32,476 nt of DNA, taken from assembly GCA_019359375.1 (NCBI GenBank), contig JAHHHL010000062.1, positions 1 to 32,476 on the forward strand, in the 5' to 3' direction. Numbering within the stretch: the first letter of the stretch is position 1; the number at the start of each line of letters is the position of its first letter. This stretch comes from Lyngbya sp. HA4199-MV5. Its GTDB lineage: Bacteria > Cyanobacteriota > Cyanobacteriia > Leptolyngbyales > Leptolyngbyaceae. A program made the translations under genes and the position numbers. Below, piece by piece: positions 7,359 through 17,900 of the stretch. The notes under the pieces are model-generated. The model ran no database searches, was not told the origin of the DNA, and saw only the letters and a list, made by a program, of their open reading frames with translations.

Positions 7359-8180
7359 CTAGAGTTTTACTAGATCACCAGGCTGATTTTCTGTGGTGCA
7401 GCATGGCTGGATTTCTTTCTGTGCAAACTTTTCCAATCCTTTACTATTTCTCATGAATAGCTCCCAGGATCTCTGGAAATCAATTCTGGATGGTGATTGA
7501 CGACGGGCACTGGCTAGACTATTCAGCACGTCATACCAGACAAAATCTTGCCCAGTAACTGTTCCAGGTTCATTGGGTACTCGCTGAATCCAGCCGTTAA
7601 CGCTAGGGTTGCGCGAAGGTCGATCGAGGTCACAGATCACAGAAAAGTACCAAAAGTAGGATTTACCAACTTGTAAAGATGTTTGTGGCGGCAAGCTAAC
7701 GCTAATAATGCCGGAATTCTCAGTAAGGGAAAGAGCGAGCGGGTTTTTAAAGACTGGCTTTTTAGATTCATCAAGCAACATAAAACGGGCAGTGCCCTCA
7801 CTTTTAGAGCGCGTATAGGGAACATAGAACCAGAACGTTGGCGAAGCTTCGGTTGTCTCGCCACCTATGTAATTTAGACGGCTCGTTTCAGGCAAATCGT
7901 TCTGAGATTGGTCTGCAAGCGGCTCGATCGCCAGTGCCGTTAATGGCATATCGACATCAACAGGACAGATGCTGCCGCGCCCAAAACCACCAGCTCTTCG
8001 ATTGGGAGAGGGACCTTTAGGAGGCTTAAAGCGCAGTACAATCTGTCTTCCAACATACTGAAGAAAGTTGCCACCTGCTTGAGCCGGAGCAGAGAAGAAT
8101 AAGCAAGAAGAGACGATAAAAACCAGAGTGAGAAGGTAAATAAGAAACCGTTTAGCCAGGGTAGATGGAGAATAGCTCAT
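7359..8180 (-). CDS. Exported DUF928 protein
   Basis: I place the start at the ATG at 8178-8180, giving 273 aa, rather than at an upstream start that would overlap the CHASE2 gene. The chosen N-terminus has a classic signal peptide: basic KRF, a hydrophobic core LIYLLTLVFIVSSCLFF and an APAQAG cleavage region. The mature start LRFKPPKGPSPNRRAGGFGRG and ICPVD fit DUF928, a family of exported cyanobacterial proteins of unknown function. The middle has a strand-rich FWFYVPYTRSK segment. The C-terminus reads EIQPCCTTENQPGD. It follows the CHASE2 gene by 16 bp, so the two are almost certainly cotranscribed. DUF928 genes recur beside TPS, CHAT and CHASE2 genes in cyanobacteria, which is how I read this context. 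Confidence 0.8.
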   Translation of the reverse strand: MSYSPSTLAKRFLIYLLTLVFIVSSCLFFSAPAQAGGNFLQYVGRQIVLRFKPPKGPSPNRRAGGFGRGSICPVDVDMPLTALAIEPLADQSQNDLPETSRLNYIGGETTEASPTFWFYVPYTRSKSEGTARFMLLDESKKPVFKNPLALSLTENSGIISVSLPPQTSLQVGKSYFWYFSVICDLDRPSRNPSVNGWIQRVPNEPGTVTGQDFVWYDVLNSLASARRQSPSRIDFQRSWELFMRNSKGLEKFAQKEIQPCCTTENQPGDLVKL

Positions 8181-8196
8181 GAAACAGCACTCCAGA

Positions 8197-9957
8197 TTAC
8201 TTACTTTCAACAAGCGCTTTACGCAGGATTTGGAATGGATTGTTAGTACCAAATTTAAGCCGGAAATTGAGATAAGCAACGCTGCTTGCTGAAGCCAGTA
8301 ATGTAAGCAGAGAAGGAATCAGGGGTAGCCACAACTGCGATAGCCAAAAACTTAAACCGCATCCCAAATACAGAACAATGACAGCAGCAGTCAGCGATAG
8401 TAACCACGGTTTCCAGAAACGAAGATGCCAGCCCACAAAGCCTCCCAGCACAGACCAACCCAGAATCCATAAAAAATCAGCCCATTGAGGCATGACCCAA
8501 ATGAGACGTTGCTCACCTAAAACTGTATCGATGATTTGACTAACTGTAAGTGCCTGAATCATTGCTCCCTCCTTTTCACCTACTGGTGTGAGCCACATAT
8601 CATGACGACTACGAGCGGCGGATCCAATGACAACAATTTTGGGTTTAGGGTTTAACTGGTCGAGGGCATTCTTATTTTTATCTTTATTCAATAGAGCAGT
8701 GAGTTCAATCTTATTAACTTTCTTTTTTCCATAGTTCAAAATTATTTTACATCCACCATACCAATCGCTTTCCTCTGCTCCACCTTGATAGCCACCAGTA
8801 AAGGTCTCAAAGTATGGAAACGTAAAATTTCGTTTGGAATCCGAATGCAAAAAATGAGGGCACTGTTTATTTTCAGGATTCGCATTGACCTTAGTGTACC
8901 CACGTTCTCTCGAGAGAAATTGATTGGCAATCCGAGTACTAAAAGAAAGCGTCGTTTTACATTTCTCAGCATTCGGAGGAATTTCTTGAGCAAGAATTTG
9001 ACGACGAAATATCTCCCGACTTCCTATACCAATGACAAAATCAACAAACCCAATTTGAGCAGCAGAAATTTCAGGAGGAGGAGGAATTTCAGTTCCCTCG
9101 ATTGGGACTGGTCTCCCATCGTTGCCTTCTTTCGTCTCCAGTGCTTTGCATCCTCCAACCAGATTAAGGATTTCTGGTTTGGTAGAAACGTTTGCGGTAA
9201 GTAATGGAGTAATTTTCTTACGTTGGGCAGGTTGATTCTGTTTAGAAATAACTTTCTTCGTCACAACCTTCTTGGTGGAAACGTTTCTGGTGGAGATCTT
9301 GGGATACTGTACTACTGCACTTGATATTTGTTGAGTAGTAGAATTAGGACTTAAGAGTTGGGCTAGCTTTCCCTTAGCTTTGAACGGACGCTGAAGATCT
9401 AACCCGATTACGAGAGGATGAAATGTTCGAATCTTCTCCAGTACCTCAGCAAGTTTATCATCTGTAAAAGAAACTCCCTTCTCGTAAACCTCTTGACCTT
9501 GCTGCTGAACTTCTTCATCATTGGGTGCAATCACCAAAATGCGGTTATCTTCCTGGGCAAATGGTGCCTGTGCAGCCATCAATCCATCCAGCGCCGGAAG
9601 CTCTAGACTTGATAGCCCTACAAAAAAGCGTACTATCCCAATAAAGACTCCAATCCCTACACTAGTGATTAGCAGAGTTTGCATCTTGCAACGAATCGGA
9701 CGCTGATGGGCTTTTTCCGCTTCGGTGATTCTCTCGTCGAGCCATTTCAGCAGCTCTCTAATATCGGTACCTTGATTAATTACAAATTGAGTGCTGTTAT
9801 TGTCTCCAACGGTAATCACAGATTGCTTTACATCTCCGCTGACTTTAACGGAATTGCTACTCTGCAATTGCTCCAATTTACTCCTTACATCCTGTACCTC
9901 AATTGCTGGGGAGGTATCGCTGAGCGTTGTTGTAACTTGATCTATGCCCTCTGCCAT
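8197..9957 (-). CDS. CHASE2 membrane sensor protein with N-terminal Gly/Asn tag
   Basis: The protein has 586 aa. Residues 1-90 are cytosolic by prediction and hold a Gly/Asn motif, VKVSGDVKQSV then ITVGDNNSTQFVI (37-60). A membrane segment at about 92-113 is followed by an extracytoplasmic CHASE2 domain (about 114-480), with FHPLVIGLDLQRPF typical of the family and VIGSAARSRHDMWLTPVGE near its end. Three closely spaced membrane helices (about 490-560) close the protein. CHASE2 usually senses an unknown external signal for a C-terminal kinase or cyclase. Here no output domain follows the last helices, so the N-terminal tag may be the only cytosolic connection. The Lys/Thr/Val-rich stretch near residues 218-245 (KKVVTKKVISK) is unusual inside CHASE2. 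It lies between a TPR-CHAT gene and the DUF928 gene. Confidence 0.82.
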   Translation of the reverse strand: MAEGIDQVTTTLSDTSPAIEVQDVRSKLEQLQSSNSVKVSGDVKQSVITVGDNNSTQFVINQGTDIRELLKWLDERITEAEKAHQRPIRCKMQTLLITSVGIGVFIGIVRFFVGLSSLELPALDGLMAAQAPFAQEDNRILVIAPNDEEVQQQGQEVYEKGVSFTDDKLAEVLEKIRTFHPLVIGLDLQRPFKAKGKLAQLLSPNSTTQQISSAVVQYPKISTRNVSTKKVVTKKVISKQNQPAQRKKITPLLTANVSTKPEILNLVGGCKALETKEGNDGRPVPIEGTEIPPPPEISAAQIGFVDFVIGIGSREIFRRQILAQEIPPNAEKCKTTLSFSTRIANQFLSRERGYTKVNANPENKQCPHFLHSDSKRNFTFPYFETFTGGYQGGAEESDWYGGCKIILNYGKKKVNKIELTALLNKDKNKNALDQLNPKPKIVVIGSAARSRHDMWLTPVGEKEGAMIQALTVSQIIDTVLGEQRLIWVMPQWADFLWILGWSVLGGFVGWHLRFWKPWLLSLTAAVIVLYLGCGLSFWLSQLWLPLIPSLLTLLASASSVAYLNFRLKFGTNNPFQILRKALVESK

Positions 9958-10077
9958 TAACTGAACTCCTGATCACGAGAACTAATTGAGAATTAATATT
10001 AAGGTGCTGGTATTAAGCTGCTGGGAAGAGTTCCACCATTCTTAGTGGGCTGACCTAGCTGTACCATATTGATAGCA

Positions 10078-13011
10078 TCACAACCAATTGCCAACAAAGA
10101 TATACGGTGCCCAATAGCGGGGATGCTGGTAACCAGCCACTCGCGCCAGTTCAAGTTGGGCTTCTCTCAATGCCTGGACTTTTGTAAGTTTGGGATCAAT
10201 GAGCTTTTCATACAGGATTTTTGTAAAGTCAGCACTTACTTTGTCATCTAACGTCCAGAGAGACGCGATCGCCCCTCGTGCTCCTGCTCGGACTGCGACA
10301 CCAGAGATTCCCAGAGTTGCCCGTTGATCGCTGGTTGCGGTTTCACAGGCGCTGAGAACGAGCAAATCAATAGTCCTTGCCTGATTCTGATTCCGTTCAC
10401 GGAAGATGCGCTCCAGTTCCGTCACGTTGATGACATGCTTATCGGCAGATAGGAGAAAGGTTCTCTCCGGTCTAGAGCTGAATTCACCATGGGTTGCCAG
10501 GTGCAGAATTTGAATAGAGGTCGTATTAATTGCCTGTTGAAACTGATCTTGAGTGAACTGCTCGTTGAGTAGTGAAAGTACCGACAGTCTGCCCTGACCA
10601 GATAGTTCAATAGTTTTTAATTCCTTTTCTACATAAGGAAGTTTTGGAAAAAATCGCCCTTTTAACCGTCCCTGAAATTCCACGGCAGGCTTGTCACTCA
10701 GCCCAACTGCCAGTACATTCAGCTTTTTAGCTGGAAAACGCTCAGCCGCTTGCAGGCGTAATCTGGGCGCGATCGCAACAGCATATTTTTCAATCAAGTA
10801 ACCCTGGCGATCGCCGCTGTCCAGGTTTGGATCGTATACCAGGGCGGCTAAGGGAATGTTCCGTAGCCGTGTGTCTAACGCAAAGACGAGCGTATGGATG
10901 CGGTTGAGATCGCCACTCTTCTCTGCCTCTTCAATCAGCCATTGATAAACCTTATGCGCTTCCTGTTTGACGCTCAGAAACGTATAGTCCTCTTCTAATT
11001 GATGCTGTAGCTTTTTGATGGTTTGGGTGAACTCGGCGCGATCGATGGTTTTGCGATAGTGCTTAAGCAATGGCTCTTGATTGAGTTTGATACCATTATC
11101 TTGAGTGTCGTTGGTTGGAGTGCTGATTTTTCTAACGGTGCCAGAATCCTCTGGAAGCGCCTTCTGCTGCGGTTGGGACTGAGCAGCAAGGGCATTACCA
11201 GGTAATTTGAGAATCACCTCTAATCGTACGGTTTGTCCATCCTCATTATCAAGAACGATCGGGTAGAAAGATGCTGTACTCTTATCCGCTTCGGTATCAA
11301 TGATGCGATCGATGCGCTCCAGACTATTTTCTGGACACCCTTGACGCAAAAAGTTTTCCAACTCCACTGCCTGGAGTGCTGCAATCACTTCACGGGCTTC
11401 CACTAAATCGGCTGGATTGGGTTCTGCATCTTGTGGCAGTAGTATGCCTGCATATTCTCGGTAAATGGTTTCAATATTTTGTTGAAATGTAAGTTGGGTA
11501 TCAGGGTTACTCGCTGCCAACTCATGACGCAGGGATTCCAACGTTTCATAGGCACCCTGGTAGAACTTTCGGGCAACGAGTAACGGAGTCTTCAAGTCCT
11601 TGGGCTCGGTTTGTGCTTTCGCTTTGAGCTGCTTTTGTGCTTGAGTTTTGTAAAGCTGCGCTAGCTGCCACTGCCACTGATAGGCAATTTCTTGAGCAGG
11701 GATGGACTGAGCTTGAAGTAACGCTTCACGCGTGAAACGCTCAGCAGACTCCCACTGGTTTGTGTTTTGATACCATTTACCCAGGTAGCCCAATGCGTAA
11801 GAATGTTCACGGCTGTCAAGTTTGGTTAGCGCCACAGTTGTTTTCAGCCAGGGTTCAAGCTGCTTCTGCCATTGAGAAAGCTCGATGCCAGGTAGATCGA
11901 TCGTGCTGAGGGCAATCAAACTTTGAGCCAGATTGAGGCGTAAATGCAACGTTGAGTGATTAGCGGGCAATTGTTCAATTTGAGCAAACAGCGCTGCTAA
12001 GGAGTTGGATGAGTCAGTACCGGTGAGGAATTGGATGAGCTGACCCTGAACCTTACCCAGTAGTTGCTGGATGGTTTGACGCTCGCTAGTCCTGGTCACT
12101 TGTCGCAGTTGGTTGAGTTGGCAACCGGGTCCACGCCAATGGTTGAGTAAACAGCTTAACTCTCGCTGCTGCTCTAGCAAGAAACTAAATTGGTTTAGTT
12201 GGGCTTGCAGTAAGTCAATGCTCGTATTGCCTGCCGTTGATGCAGCTAACGCATTAACAGCGGCATATTGCTGCATCGCTTCTGTGGCTTTCTGAATGGT
12301 CTCTTTCAAGTCGTTCGGTTCACCCGATCGTAGATAGAGATCCCAGGACTGTTCGGTTAAGGCTCGTTTGGTATTGCCCTGATCTAGCCAGAGCGCTGCT
12401 TTGTTGGGCAAGCGTGTCAAAATGTCGAGTGACAATACTGCTTCAGAAAGCTCTAGCTCACCGATGCCTCGCAAAAGGTTGCCTAAACTGCGTAAGCCAG
12501 CGATTTTATCGAAGGTGTCTGCTCGTTTTTTCAGCTGATCAAAAAACTGTTGTATACACCGATCAGCCTGATCGATATCGCCTTTTGGTAGGACTTTACA
12601 GTCGGATGTGGTAGGGCTGTAGTAGAGGGGGAGTAAGGTCTTGTAGGCAAGTGGATAGAGTCCCAGTGCCTGCTCTGCCTGCGCCTGGTTAATTTGGTCG
12701 GCGATCGCGGCTCTCCCCCGATGCAGGGTGCGTGCTCTGCGCCAGCAATCCCTTGCCTCCCCAAATTGCCCAGCCTGGTACTTTTCCATGCCCAGGCGTG
12801 ACAAGTTATCTCCATTCAATGACGGTGTTTGTAGGCACGTGTTTGAAGATGAAACTGCCACTGGAGCCGTGTTCTTCTCGGCTGCGATCGCGTGAATCGT
12901 TATAGTGCTAACAAACGCGACCACCATCAGGATGAAGACAATACGGTAATGCCGTTTTTGCCGACAAGCGAAGGTGTAGAAACTGGAACAGTGCTTTAGT
13001 AACGGTTTCAT
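10078..13011 (-). CDS. Exported TPR-CHAT protease-like protein
   Basis: This 977-aa protein has a C-terminal CHAT domain, a caspase-like cysteine protease fold. The predicted catalytic histidine is in HLATHGEF (H841) and the cysteine in LVLSACETA (C889). The terminal signature HPRYWAPYIFVGNW is typical of CHAT proteins. Helical TPR-like repeats fill about residues 65-480. The N-terminus has a membrane segment IVFILMVVAFVSTITIHAIA ending in an AxA-like site before EKN, so the bulk is probably periplasmic. Pro/Gln-rich linker sequence lies near 600-640. The ATG overlaps the end of tpsB as TGAGATG, implying translational coupling. This TPR-CHAT type recurs next to two-partner secretion genes in cyanobacteria and may process or guard the exported partner. 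That role is inference. Confidence 0.88.
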   Translation of the reverse strand: MKPLLKHCSSFYTFACRQKRHYRIVFILMVVAFVSTITIHAIAAEKNTAPVAVSSSNTCLQTPSLNGDNLSRLGMEKYQAGQFGEARDCWRRARTLHRGRAAIADQINQAQAEQALGLYPLAYKTLLPLYYSPTTSDCKVLPKGDIDQADRCIQQFFDQLKKRADTFDKIAGLRSLGNLLRGIGELELSEAVLSLDILTRLPNKAALWLDQGNTKRALTEQSWDLYLRSGEPNDLKETIQKATEAMQQYAAVNALAASTAGNTSIDLLQAQLNQFSFLLEQQRELSCLLNHWRGPGCQLNQLRQVTRTSERQTIQQLLGKVQGQLIQFLTGTDSSNSLAALFAQIEQLPANHSTLHLRLNLAQSLIALSTIDLPGIELSQWQKQLEPWLKTTVALTKLDSREHSYALGYLGKWYQNTNQWESAERFTREALLQAQSIPAQEIAYQWQWQLAQLYKTQAQKQLKAKAQTEPKDLKTPLLVARKFYQGAYETLESLRHELAASNPDTQLTFQQNIETIYREYAGILLPQDAEPNPADLVEAREVIAALQAVELENFLRQGCPENSLERIDRIIDTEADKSTASFYPIVLDNEDGQTVRLEVILKLPGNALAAQSQPQQKALPEDSGTVRKISTPTNDTQDNGIKLNQEPLLKHYRKTIDRAEFTQTIKKLQHQLEEDYTFLSVKQEAHKVYQWLIEEAEKSGDLNRIHTLVFALDTRLRNIPLAALVYDPNLDSGDRQGYLIEKYAVAIAPRLRLQAAERFPAKKLNVLAVGLSDKPAVEFQGRLKGRFFPKLPYVEKELKTIELSGQGRLSVLSLLNEQFTQDQFQQAINTTSIQILHLATHGEFSSRPERTFLLSADKHVINVTELERIFRERNQNQARTIDLLVLSACETATSDQRATLGISGVAVRAGARGAIASLWTLDDKVSADFTKILYEKLIDPKLTKVQALREAQLELARVAGYQHPRYWAPYIFVGNWL

Positions 13012-13012
13012 C

Positions 13013-14875
13013 TCAAAAGAGTTTCCATAGTAGGGAAAAGTACAGCCCTTGCTCTTGAAGGCTGTTTTTGCCAGACTCGGCTGTCACTAGGGGAATGCCC
13101 CAATCGAAACGGAAATCGACGCGATCGCCGACCTGAAGCCGTAAGCCCAACCCGGTCGATACCAGGGTGTTGGTCGTTAGGTTTGAATTTTCAGAGTTGC
13201 TCCACACGGTGCCCACGTCGATAAACGGCACCAGTTGTATCAGCGTTTGTGATTCAGGAAAACGAAAGAGGGGCAACCGCACTTCGACGGAACCAAAGGC
13301 ACCATTGTCTGAGAGCAGAAAATCCTGGCGGTAGCCTCTGACGCTGAACTGTCCGCCGACCGCAAACTGCTCGATCGCCACTAACGGTCGATCGGCGACC
13401 TGCACATTACCGCGCAGCACCAGAGGCGTGTCGGGTCCGAGGAGAAATACTTTTTGAGCCTGCCCCCGCCAGACAAAAAACTCGCTATCCGGTGGGATTT
13501 CGTTGATGGTTGCATTGAATAGGTTCAGACCAACACTGAATTCGGAGCGTAAGGCTAAAACAGAATAGGGTTTACGCTGGGTGTATTCCTGGAAAAAGCG
13601 GAGAATCGAGAGACGTGTGCGCCCAGCCGGATCAGCACCCGGTGAGAGTGGAAAGGGCCCGATATTTTCAAAGCCCAGAGCGGTGTCTGTTTCTGCGCGG
13701 GAGAAGGTAATGCCAGCCGCTAGCTCTTCGTTGGACGATCGAATGAATGGGTGGCGTAGCGTGAGTTCATAGGTGCGATACTTGGAAGAGATATCCAGGG
13801 CATTGAACGGCGCTTCAATGACGTTACTGAGGGTAGCGTTATATCTGAATTGAAGGGTGGCGTTATGAGGGCTGACGGGTACAACATAGCTGAGATCAAT
13901 CGCGTTGCTGCCCTCGGTGTTGGCATAGGCAACGGTGAGACTGTCGCCAAAACCCAGCAGATTATCGTCCGAAAGTGTCACGCCGCGCCGAAAGCTGCCC
14001 ACTGCCGGGGATCGATCGTTGTCCAGGTTAATTTCACCATGAAACACACGCGCTTCTTTGACGGTGACTTCCAGCAGGTTGCTGCCAAACTGTGAGCCAG
14101 CGGTTAGTTCTGCCGAGATTTTTTCAATCAGGGGCGATTGGGACAACAGTTGCAGCGCATCCAGCAGACGGGGCTGATTGAGCGGCTTTCGCGTGGCGAT
14201 CGCTAAACGACTGCTAATGTAACCAGATTGCAAGCGTCGATTGCCTGTGACTTTAATGTCTTCTAAACCGCCTTCCACAATTTGAATGGTGACCGCTCCC
14301 CCTTCTTTTGGAATGATCTGCTCAGCAGGAATCAAGGCTCCTGAAGTGATGTAGCCCTTGTCGATATAGAGCTTTGTGATGGCTGAGCGCGCTTCTAGCA
14401 GTTCGGCAAAGGTAAACACTCGTGGTAGCGGTTTGGCTGGATCAAGCTTTAGCGCTTCGACGATCGCTGCCAGCAATGCATCATCTTTAAAGACGGTGCT
14501 GCCTTCAAATTTGAACGCGGTGATCTGGAACTGAAAGGGTCGATCGGGCGCTGTTTCTTCGGGTTGTTGAAGCGATGGCTCCTGGAGCAAATTGCCAGGG
14601 GAGGGTTGAGGAGAAGGGATCTGAGGCAGTTGAGGAGAGGGTGTTGGACGAGGGGTGATATCTTGCGGTCGCAAGGGCGGTACGTTGGGTGCAGGCACCT
14701 GAGTAATGTTGGTTTGAGCGCTACCAATTAAGGGCAGGCTGAGGCAGAAGGCGGTGAAAGAGACAGCAATTGGTAGCTGAGCCAGCAGACGCAATGCACT
14801 GTGACCCACTGGTTTGAGGCGAGGTTTGGGGGGTGGTTTGAGGTGGCTCGCGCGATCGCGTTTAAGGTGTGCCAT
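13013..14875 (-). CDS. TpsB outer-membrane transporter (ShlB/FhaC/HecB family)
   Basis: I use the ATG at 14873-14875 (620 aa), which avoids overlap with the TpsA gene and precedes a plausible signal sequence (LLAQLPIAVSFTAFCLSLPLIG). A Pro-rich linker (residues about 60-105) follows. The POTRA domain begins at FQITAFKFEGSTVF and contains LYIDKGYITSGALIP and IVEGGLEDIKVTGNRRL. The rest is a 16-strand barrel of the FhaC type, with the conserved VGGQFSVRGYRQDFL loop motif, the family's functional lid-loop signature, and a final strand GLYFSLLWKLF ending in aromatic Phe. It exports the neighbouring TpsA protein across the outer membrane. The 73-bp spacing after tpsA supports a joint operon. No truncation is visible. 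Confidence 0.9.
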   Translation of the reverse strand: MAHLKRDRASHLKPPPKPRLKPVGHSALRLLAQLPIAVSFTAFCLSLPLIGSAQTNITQVPAPNVPPLRPQDITPRPTPSPQLPQIPSPQPSPGNLLQEPSLQQPEETAPDRPFQFQITAFKFEGSTVFKDDALLAAIVEALKLDPAKPLPRVFTFAELLEARSAITKLYIDKGYITSGALIPAEQIIPKEGGAVTIQIVEGGLEDIKVTGNRRLQSGYISSRLAIATRKPLNQPRLLDALQLLSQSPLIEKISAELTAGSQFGSNLLEVTVKEARVFHGEINLDNDRSPAVGSFRRGVTLSDDNLLGFGDSLTVAYANTEGSNAIDLSYVVPVSPHNATLQFRYNATLSNVIEAPFNALDISSKYRTYELTLRHPFIRSSNEELAAGITFSRAETDTALGFENIGPFPLSPGADPAGRTRLSILRFFQEYTQRKPYSVLALRSEFSVGLNLFNATINEIPPDSEFFVWRGQAQKVFLLGPDTPLVLRGNVQVADRPLVAIEQFAVGGQFSVRGYRQDFLLSDNGAFGSVEVRLPLFRFPESQTLIQLVPFIDVGTVWSNSENSNLTTNTLVSTGLGLRLQVGDRVDFRFDWGIPLVTAESGKNSLQEQGLYFSLLWKLF

Positions 14876-14948
14876 CACTTCTAGAGGCTCTGAATGGGTT
14901 GTTAATGAGTAAAAAATTGCAATCACAAAATCGCTGCTGCAACCTGCT

Positions 14949-17900
14949 TTATGGTTGGTTGCAGCGTTGGAATGGTTGCCAGGATGGATGCGGATCTTCG
15001 CTGGAAGCGTGGGCAGTGAGGATGAAGGCTCCGTTTGCCCCCAGTTCAACGCCCTGTGCTTCAATGCCAGATGGAATTTCTGTAGTGCTGGCAGTAGGGT
15101 TAGATGTGGCGTTGGGTTGAGTGGTGTCAGGCTGAGTAGCAACCGTGGCTTGCTCGCCAACCAGAACGTTGCTGCTGAGGGTGCTGGCGGGTGTTTCGGG
15201 TAGACCACCACGACCAGACACTACAAACTGATTGCTTGCGCCCTGTTGTCCCGCGATCGGGCAAATGGGGGTGATTTTTTTGGAGGCATCTGCAAGGTCG
15301 ATCGACAGTTGATTCAACCCCCGCGCCGGGTTCACATCGGGGATCGCAATACTGACAATGCCGCTAGACCCAGCCAGTGAAGTTGCTGTGATGTCATTGA
15401 GAGTGACTGTACCGGATGCACGAAACTCGATGTTATAAATTCCTAGCGGTTTCGCAACAATAAATACGTTTCCACCTCTACCCTGCCCTGCGTCAGCTGT
15501 AATCTTATTAGCAGATCCGGTTGCCAATATCAATTCAGAGTTAATGAAAATATTGCCACCAGTCGCGTCACTGCTCGGATCTGCATTCGCAGTAATTTGG
15601 CTACCGTTACGCATTAACAGAAAATTTAGAGCAGGTGAGGCTTCTAACTCTTCACGGATGCGCTGAGAATTTAGCGGAGAAGTTAGTAGACTATTTGGAT
15701 TAAATGCTCCATTACCCAGCAGAAAGATGTTGGCTCCTGTAGTTCCTTTATTTTGCCCGGTGGTAGCGGAGAGGGTTCCTTGATTTAAAGTGACGCTATC
15801 AGCAAAAACAAACAAGTTGCCTGCGTTTCCTTGTCGGCTACTGACATTAATTTCTGCTCCATCGGCTACTCTCAATTGAGACGTGGTGACTGATATATTG
15901 CCAGCAGTGCCATTCCCATCAGTTGCTTGAGCAACTAAGCCAGCACGGTTAGGCGAATTAGACTGAAATCTGCCTGCTAGTGCAACGGAATCACTAGTAT
16001 TTACGGTTATATCGCCAGCTGTTCCACCATTTCCACTGGTAGAGGTAGAAATCAAGCTATCAGTTACTTGTAACTTACTTAACCCCTGTAGAGTAATTCC
16101 ATTACTTGTACCAGCTACATTAGACGCAGAAATCACTGCTCCTTGCTGCAAAGTTAATTGTGCTGTTCCACTACCATTGATTGTAATGCTTCCAGCAGCA
16201 CCAACTGGAGCCGTACTTTGAGCAAATAAACCGCTGCTTATTCCCTGACTGGGATTGCGACTAGTGAGCGGATCAAAATCAGGAGGTAGCAGTTTTCCTT
16301 GAATTTGTTGAGAAACTTGAAGGGTATAAGTGTCGTCCGCTTGCAGTGGTGCACCACCAGGGTTACCAGAACGAAAGCGCCCAACTGCCAAAACATATTT
16401 GCCACGCTCTGGAAAGTGGAAGGAAAGGTAAGAGTCAAGAGAACTACTACTTCCGGTCCTTCCTTCTCCGGTCCTTCCTTCGATTTTTTTTTCACCACTA
16501 CCACCTATGGTCACAGGTGAATCATCGTTACTTGCTAGGAGTTGACCTGTGCGCTGATCAAACAGAGAGATCTGCGTATCAGGCACAATGCCGGAGCTTT
16601 GAGTACCCTTATTGGTAGTATTGGTCGGATCATTATCGATATCAAAGACAACACGGCTTCCAGCCTCTTTTACATCGAATGAGTAATAGACAAAAGCTGT
16701 ACTACTCACTTTCTGTTGTATGGAAGCGTATCGTGCTTCAATACCTAAATCCTCAATATTATCTTTTTGATTAACATCTTGAGTAATTAGACTGAGATCG
16801 TCGCTCGTTTTCAAAGGAGGGAAAGAAAGTAGAGTGGAGGAGAGAAAGGGAGAGGCGAAAATTCCCTGAGCAGGTCTACTACCCTCAATACTGACGCTGT
16901 TAGCAGCGTTAACCTCAATCGCACCTGCCTTACCGCTTCCAGAGCTGGTTGTGATCACTTGCCCCCCTGACTGCACAATCAAATCTTGAACATTGATCTG
17001 CACGTTACCACCGGGGCTAGAACTATCAGTGCGAGCACTCAAAAAGCCACCCGCAGTTAGAGTCAATTTTCCTATTTGATTATCAAGATGATTGATAGTG
17101 ATGCTGCCCCCGGGACCGCTGACTATTTTTTCACGTCTTCCATTGACTATTTTTTCAGATTCTTCAGAGGAGGTTACTATGCCACTGAGAATTGGAGGCA
17201 AAGCAGCATTAGAAAGCGCTGCGGGGGAAGTACTGGTGATGGTCGCAGCGTTAGTAAAATTAAGCTGAATATCCCCTGCCTCACCTATGCCGTAGGTTCT
17301 CGTTTGTATTCTCGATCCGTTTGCTCCTCCCTCTAGGGAGAATGAGCCAGTATTGATCGTAATATCTCCGCCTTTCTCCGCCTTTGAGCTACTGAGGACA
17401 GCAGTATTGATGAAACTGCCATTCCTTAAAGTGACTGAGCCATTAAGTGCAGTAATGGAAATATCTCCACCATTGACATCCTTAGAAATGGTTGGTGATT
17501 GATTGGCATCGCTAGAAGTAGTTGCTGATAGAGTAGAATTATCCAGGATAAAGGTGTTAGCTGAGATGGCGATGGGACGACCTGGAATATTTCCGCCCGT
17601 TGTTGCCGTCGTAATTTGGCTGTTGGATTCAAGTTTGATACTACCTTTAGCATCTGTAGCGTTTAAGGTTACGCCTTCAGCAGGGTTTATATTCCCATCT
17701 GGGAAGAAGCTACGAATACTTGAATCAATTATAGATTGAGTTAGATTGATTGAATCAATTGCTTCTCCTTCAGATGATAATGCTGATGGTAATGTAGCTG
17801 TAAGATTAATTTTGCCAGGATTTGCCCGCCCAGAAGATTGAGTAGTGAGAAAGGAATTCTTGATTGAAATTCTTCCAGCTTTAAGATCAATAACTCCGCC

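Noticed and set aside
14876-15211. 112-residue N-terminal extension of TpsB
   Set aside because: It overlaps the tpsA coding end, has no domain, and a signal-peptide-like start lies at 14875.
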